A DNA stretch of 64,000 bases from Parerythrobacter lutipelagi (lineage in GTDB: Bacteria; Pseudomonadota; Alphaproteobacteria; Sphingomonadales; Sphingomonadaceae): the NCBI RefSeq assembly GCF_005434975.1, contig NZ_SKCJ01000001.1, positions 1,002,001-1,066,000 of the forward strand, written 5' to 3'. Shown here one piece after another: positions 60,042-64,000 of this stretch (position 1 is the stretch's first letter; each line of letters opens with the position of its first letter). Under the pieces are notes generated by a model. The model saw only the letters and a program-made list of their open reading frames with translations, was not told the DNA's origin and ran no database searches. The position numbers were made by a program, and so were the translations under genes.

Positions 60042-62375
60042 ATGGCATTCTGGCTCGCCAAGGCCCGCAAGGGTCAGGACAGCGACTATATCCAGCGCTT
60101 CGACCCGGTCTATTGGACAGTCAATTTTCCGCGTCCGATGATGGCGTCGGTCACGACGTCAGCGCCGGACACTCTGCGGGTCGATTGCGAGTTCCTGCAC
60201 GAAGGCGAGTTGGCCGGGCTGATCTGGGAAAGCGAGGACAGACTCGACCATCCGCTGCTCGCTTACCGGACCGACCGCGACTATGCGCGAACGACGCTGC
60301 GTTTCCGCTGGCGATCGAGCGGAATCGTAGCGCTCGACCAGCCCAACGGACCAACTCTGACGATCGAGGGCCGCGATGCCGGCGGCAATGCGCGCAGCTG
60401 GTATGTGCGGCTGTGGAATTACGCTGCCGGGACACCCACCGACGCAGAAATCACACTGCCGTTTTCGCAGCTTGAAAGCGGCTATGGCTTGCCCGGCGAA
60501 CAGATTCATCCCGGCGATATCGACCGCATGTTCATCTCGCTTGTGCCGGACGGATATGTCGCGGGCAGCGAAGCCCGCTTGCCCGGTCTGGCGACCGGGT
60601 GGGCGGAAATCTCCGGGACTCGCTGTGAAGGCGATCGGCCGATGTTGCAGATTGGCGATATTGCTCTGCCGCCGCATGGCGAACAGATCGCCACCGGCTA
60701 TGACGATGCCTACAATCAGGCTCCGGCGCGGCTAATCCGCTCGATCGAAGCGCTCGGCTATCGCGGACGCATCTTGCATTACGTCGGGATGAGCCATTTC
60801 ATGCGGCTGCTGGACGGCGCCGGTCAGGATGATGGCCGCCTGCTTGCCGCTGCCAATGGCGCGCTGTGCGTTCCGGCAAAGGCCTGGCATCTCGACTTCC
60901 TGCAAAAAGCGCAGGCGGCGGAGTTCGAAGTTGTCTTTTCGCTGTCTTACGAGCTGTTGGCCGAGCATTGCCCGAACGCGTGGCAGCAGCGTGCAGCAGA
61001 CGGCGAACCGGCACGGACCGGATGGGTGCCGCCGTCGGCATTGCTTTCCCCCGCCAGTTCGAAGGCGGTCAACTGGCTCAAGCTGGCCGCATATCGATTC
61101 GCCTATCTACAGGAACAGGCGGGCCATCCGGTGCGCTTTCAGATCGGCGAACCGTGGTGGTGGGTGATGCCGGACGGGCGGCCTTGCCTGTATGACGATG
61201 CGGCCGTCGCAGCATTCGGCGGCGCACCTGTGGTCATCCCGACGATGCGCGCCGCGCTCGATCCCGCCGCAACGGCGTTGCTCGATCAGGCGGGCGTTCT
61301 GCTGGCACAGTCGACCGCCGAAATCGCGGCGACCGTCCGGGGCGTGGCGCCGGGCGCAGCCGAAGTGATGCTGCTCGCCTTTACGCCAACCATACTCGAC
61401 CCGGACATGCCGGAGTTGAAGCGCGCAAACCTGCCGCCGGGCTGGGCGTATCCGGCGTTCGACCGGCTCCAGCTGGAAGATTACGATTGGCTCACCGCCG
61501 GGGCCGATGCCCGCCGCCGCGCGGCCTATGCCGAGGTCGATGCGCGGCTCGGCTATCCGGTTGCCAAGCAGGATTACCTGTCGGGCTTCGTGCTCGACCC
61601 GGACGATGCCGAAGTTTTCTGGCCGCGCATCGACGACGCGCTCGACGAAGCCGCAGAACGCGGCATCAACCAGCGCTACGTCTGGGCGCTGCCGCAAGTT
61701 TCGCGTGACGGATACACCCGCCTCGCCCCGACACAGGAGGATGAATTGCAAGCCTTCGACGATGTGCTTTACCCGCTCGCACTTGGCCGTGACACGTCGG
61801 TCAGCCCAGAGTTTTCGACGTCCGTCGCCACCACCGCATCGGGGCACGAGCGGCGCAATTCCCTGTGGTCCGATGCACGGCTGCGGTTCGATGTCGGGCC
61901 GGGGATACGTTCCGAAGCCGAGACCGGGACTCTGCTGACGTTCTTCCGCGCACGGCGCGGTCCTGCGCGCGGCTTCCGGCTGGCCGATCCCTTCGACTTC
62001 AGTTCGAGCGGGATGACCGGGAGCCCGACCGCCACGGACCAATTGCTAGGCATTGGTGACGGCACGCAATCGGTGTTCGACCTGATCAAGACCTACGGCG
62101 TTGGGCCGGAGCCGCAACTGCGGATCATTTCGCGCCCCCGCGTCGAAACAATCACCGTCAGCATCGATGGTGTAGCCGCGACCGGCTGGAGCTGGCGCGC
62201 TGGCGGCCAGATCGAATTCGGCAGCGCTCCCGCGGCAGGCGCAGAGATCCGTGCCGGTTTCCTGTTCGACGTGCCGGTCAGATTTGCAGAAGACCGGCTC
62301 GACATCAGCGGGGCAAATTTCGCTGCGGGCGAGGCGCCCTCGGTCCCTCTCGTCGAAATCCGGGAAGAGCGATAG
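60042..62375 (+). CDS. GTA distal tail protein, DUF2460 with large N-terminal extension
   Basis: A 777-residue protein. Residues ~580-777 are the DUF2460 distal-tail domain (TASGHERRNSLWSDARLRFD, then FRARRGPARGFRLADPFDFS), which alone is the ~210-residue gp12 of RcGTA. Ahead are a beta-rich segment (to ~200) and a probable TIM-barrel-like region (~215-500) containing SLSYELLAEHC and QIGEPWWWVMPDGRP with E370. The frame is uninterrupted, so this is a true fusion. The extra part may act as tail sheath or glycan-binding/hydrolysing module; this is inference. Confidence 0.82.
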   Translation: MAFWLAKARKGQDSDYIQRFDPVYWTVNFPRPMMASVTTSAPDTLRVDCEFLHEGELAGLIWESEDRLDHPLLAYRTDRDYARTTLRFRWRSSGIVALDQPNGPTLTIEGRDAGGNARSWYVRLWNYAAGTPTDAEITLPFSQLESGYGLPGEQIHPGDIDRMFISLVPDGYVAGSEARLPGLATGWAEISGTRCEGDRPMLQIGDIALPPHGEQIATGYDDAYNQAPARLIRSIEALGYRGRILHYVGMSHFMRLLDGAGQDDGRLLAAANGALCVPAKAWHLDFLQKAQAAEFEVVFSLSYELLAEHCPNAWQQRAADGEPARTGWVPPSALLSPASSKAVNWLKLAAYRFAYLQEQAGHPVRFQIGEPWWWVMPDGRPCLYDDAAVAAFGGAPVVIPTMRAALDPAATALLDQAGVLLAQSTAEIAATVRGVAPGAAEVMLLAFTPTILDPDMPELKRANLPPGWAYPAFDRLQLEDYDWLTAGADARRRAAYAEVDARLGYPVAKQDYLSGFVLDPDDAEVFWPRIDDALDEAAERGINQRYVWALPQVSRDGYTRLAPTQEDELQAFDDVLYPLALGRDTSVSPEFSTSVATTASGHERRNSLWSDARLRFDVGPGIRSEAETGTLLTFFRARRGPARGFRLADPFDFSSSGMTGSPTATDQLLGIGDGTQSVFDLIKTYGVGPEPQLRIISRPRVETITVSIDGVAATGWSWRAGGQIEFGSAPAAGAEIRAGFLFDVPVRFAEDRLDISGANFAAGEAPSVPLVEIREER

Positions 62376-62378
62376 GCC

Positions 62379-63197
62379 ATGGCAAGCCACATCTTTTTTG
62401 CCACAGAGCTTGAAGGCGTCGCGACCTTCTGGCGCATCTATCGTCCGGACGGCGTTGCGCTCGGGTTCACGAGCCATGATCGCGACCTGTTCTTTGACGG
62501 ACTGGTCCATCGCGCGGCTCCCGGCATGGTACCCAGCGCGATCCGGCGCAGCGCAAGGCTCGACGACGACAGTATCGATATGCAGGGCGTGCTGTCGCAT
62601 TCGAGCATCGCCAGCGATGATATCCGCGCTGGCCGCTACGATGGCGCACGGATCGAAGTCGGCGCGGTTGACTGGGAAACGCTTGACCAGACCGTGCTCT
62701 ATGCCGGGTCGATCAGCTTGCTGAGCGAGGAAGACGACACGTTTTCCGCCCGGCTGGAATCGGCCAAGTCCGCATTCGACATCGACTACATACCCCGGAC
62801 CAGCCCGACTTGTCGGGCCCAGTTTTGCGGTCCCGGCTGCAGCCTGTCGCCAGCAATTCACACGCACCGCGCGAAACTCGTCTCGTGTGATCTCGACGCG
62901 TCGTGCTTCAGCTTCGACGTGGCAAATCCGGGCGACTTCAACGCCGGTGAGGTGGTCTGGCTGGGAGGGCCTGCTGCGGGCCTGCGCATGGCTGTGCGCG
63001 ATGTCGAGAACGGTACGTTCCTGCTCGATTATACGCTGGCTGACGAGCCGCCATCTGGCACCGCGGTGCGTCTCCGCGCCGGGTGCGACCATACGCTAGC
63101 CACTTGCGGCAACCGCTTCGGCAATGCAGTCAACTTCCAGGGCGAGCCCTATCTGCCGGGTAACGACCTGCTCGCCCGGTACCCGCAACTGCAATGA
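62379..63197 (+). CDS. GTA hub protein, DUF2163 (gp13-like)
   Basis: A 272-residue baseplate hub of the DUF2163/BR0599 family. FTSHDRDLFFDGLVHRAAPGM, SFDIDYIPRTSPTCRAQFCG-type sequence and the C-terminal GCDHTLATCGNRFGNAVNFQ with GEPYLPG are characteristic. Cysteines 145, 150, 154, 236 and 243 form a conserved cluster compatible with a metal or iron-sulfur site. It begins 3 bp after the DUF2460 stop and overlaps the peptidase start. Confidence 0.92.
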   Translation: MASHIFFATELEGVATFWRIYRPDGVALGFTSHDRDLFFDGLVHRAAPGMVPSAIRRSARLDDDSIDMQGVLSHSSIASDDIRAGRYDGARIEVGAVDWETLDQTVLYAGSISLLSEEDDTFSARLESAKSAFDIDYIPRTSPTCRAQFCGPGCSLSPAIHTHRAKLVSCDLDASCFSFDVANPGDFNAGEVVWLGGPAAGLRMAVRDVENGTFLLDYTLADEPPSGTAVRLRAGCDHTLATCGNRFGNAVNFQGEPYLPGNDLLARYPQLQ

Positions 63198-63655
63198 GCG
63201 GCTCAACCGGCGGCGCATCAGAGAATTGGGCGGAACGATTTGCCAACGCGGCAGAGCGGCTGTCCGGCACACCTTTCCAGCTTCACGGTCGCAACCCCGT
63301 TTTCGGGCTTGATTGTGTCGGACTGGTGGTGGCATCTCTCGATCACTGCGCGATCAAGACTCCGGCCGTGCCGCCCTATGCCTTGCGCAATTCGGACTTC
63401 CGGTTCGTGGACCGCCTCGCACGCGAGGTTGGTTTTGTCGCGGTCGATGCTGCTATCCAGCGCGGTGATCTGGTGCTGGTCGCGCCCGGTCCAGCACAGC
63501 GACATCTTCTCGTGGCGTCTGCCACCGATAAGTTCATCCACGCGCATGCGGGCCTGCGCCGCGTCGTTCGCCACACCGGACAGCTTGCCTGGCCTGTCGT
63601 CACCCATTGGCGGCTTGACCCGGCTCGCATCCAAACGCTCAATACAGAGGGCTAA
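63194..63655 (+). CDS. GTA NlpC/P60 cell-wall peptidase (gp14-like)
   Basis: A 153-residue NlpC/P60-type endopeptidase expected at the tail tip to cut recipient peptidoglycan. The catalytic cysteine C41 lies in FGLDCVGLVVASL and histidine H103 in AQRHLLVAS; ASATDKFIHAHAGLRRVV completes the fold. ATG 63194 overlaps the hub stop. Confidence 0.9.
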   Translation: MSGSTGGASENWAERFANAAERLSGTPFQLHGRNPVFGLDCVGLVVASLDHCAIKTPAVPPYALRNSDFRFVDRLAREVGFVAVDAAIQRGDLVLVAPGPAQRHLLVASATDKFIHAHAGLRRVVRHTGQLAWPVVTHWRLDPARIQTLNTEG

Positions 63656-63657
63656 TC

Positions 63658-64000
63658 ATGGCAACACTAATCCTCGGCGGCATTGGCAGCTTGATCGGCG
63701 GCCCGATCGGAGGTGCGCTGGGTGCGCTGGGCGGCCGCCAGATCGATGCTGCGATTATCGGCGGCCCGACGCGCGACGGTGCACGGCTCAAAGACCTGTC
63801 GATCACCACATCGAGTTATGGCACGCCGATGGCGCGCCATTTCGGCCGGATGCGCACCGCCGGTTCGATCATATGGTCAACCGAAATGGCCGAGAACCGT
63901 GAAACCAGCGGCGGTAAAGGCAAGCCGAAGGTTACGACCTTTAGCTATTCAACTTCGCTTGCCGTCGCCATCGCCAGCCGCCCGATCATCGATATCGGAC
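63658..64000 (+). CDS. GTA tail-tip/host-specificity protein (gp15-like), cut by window end
   Basis: The frame opens at ATG 63658, 2 bp after the peptidase stop, and remains open for 114 codons to the window edge. The N-terminus (ATLILGGIGSLIGGPIGGAL, then GALGGRQIDAAIIGG) and SYGTPMARHFGRMRTAGSIIW are the usual start of the large megatron protein of GTA/phage tails. The full protein is normally over 700 residues (in RcGTA over 1,000); the rest lies outside the window. Confidence 0.9.
   Translation, partial: MATLILGGIGSLIGGPIGGALGALGGRQIDAAIIGGPTRDGARLKDLSITTSSYGTPMARHFGRMRTAGSIIWSTEMAENRETSGGKGKPKVTTFSYSTSLAVAIASRPIIDIG

Noticed and set aside
1-64000. tRNA or rRNA genes
   Set aside because: No cloverleaf-like or rRNA-like segment was recognised in any intergenic space; a covariance-model scan would be needed to exclude one.

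Overview
This is a 64 kb chromosomal window from a GC-rich alphaproteobacterium, most likely order Sphingomonadales and probably an Erythrobacter-like (Erythrobacteraceae) marine or freshwater heterotroph. The basis is the combination of ctrA and divK cell-cycle regulators, an alphaproteobacterial DksA with a degenerate zinc finger, a serine palmitoyltransferase with its own acyl carrier protein, the prfA-prmC-DUF4167 gene order, sphingomonad-style intergenic palindromes, and a Rhodobacter-type gene transfer agent (GTA) cluster. The taxon is an inference; no rRNA or tRNA gene was seen.

Layout. 1-5.1 kb: a regulatory region, then scoA and scoB (3-oxoacid CoA-transferase) separated by a lipoprotein gene, a CaiB/BaiF CoA-transferase, and a GbsR/MarR-type regulator next to a small membrane protein, both preceded by related palindromes. 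5.1-12.4 kb: a leftward housekeeping series hisS, prfA, prmC, DUF4167, lnt, metK. 12.4-20.5 kb: ppa; a leftward group (membrane protein, pmbA, mscS); then rightward lptB, rpoN, ctrA, trmB. 20.5-30.6 kb: a large M16 peptidase, a class V aminotransferase-fold enzyme, maeB, mutS and small membrane proteins. 30.6-36 kb: 3-hydroxyacyl-CoA dehydrogenase, cobalamin adenosyltransferase, HIG1 protein, gluQ, an HNH endonuclease, a chain of very small genes, and a eukaryote-like SET-domain methyltransferase gene of lower GC. 36-41.8 kb: the kynA-kynB-kynU tryptophan catabolic operon, an orphan peptide-type binding lipoprotein, a PilZ protein and DksA. 42-51.2 kb: a tightly overlapped leftward operon (DUF3572, HAD, RidA, GDPD, FemAB-like), DivK, an orphan PycTM-type membrane protein, the ACP-serine palmitoyltransferase pair, OsmC, a fatty-acid hydroxylase, a Crp-type regulator and a YqaA membrane protein.

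51.4 kb to the right edge: a GTA structural cluster in canonical order: terminase small and large subunits, portal, DUF6127, prohead protease, capsid, connector, DUF3168 tail terminator, major tail protein, two small chaperone-like genes, short tape measure, DUF2460 distal tail, DUF2163 hub, NlpC/P60 peptidase and the start of the tip protein, cut by the window edge. It departs from the RcGTA model in several ways. An antisense, lower-GC membrane-protein gene sits between terminase and portal. A strong intrinsic terminator directly follows the capsid gene. A 57-residue ORF occupies the gp7 slot. The DUF2460 protein carries about 580 extra N-terminal residues. The small terminase has an internal 40-residue duplication, and a palindromic intergenic repeat lies within the cluster. 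CtrA, DivK and the GTA cluster in one window fit the known link between the CtrA phosphorelay and GTA expression, though no CtrA box was recognised in the GTA leader.

Start codons were chosen from ribosome-binding sites, overlaps and family N-termini, so several differ from the longest possible ORF. All functional calls come from reading motifs by eye, without database searches.
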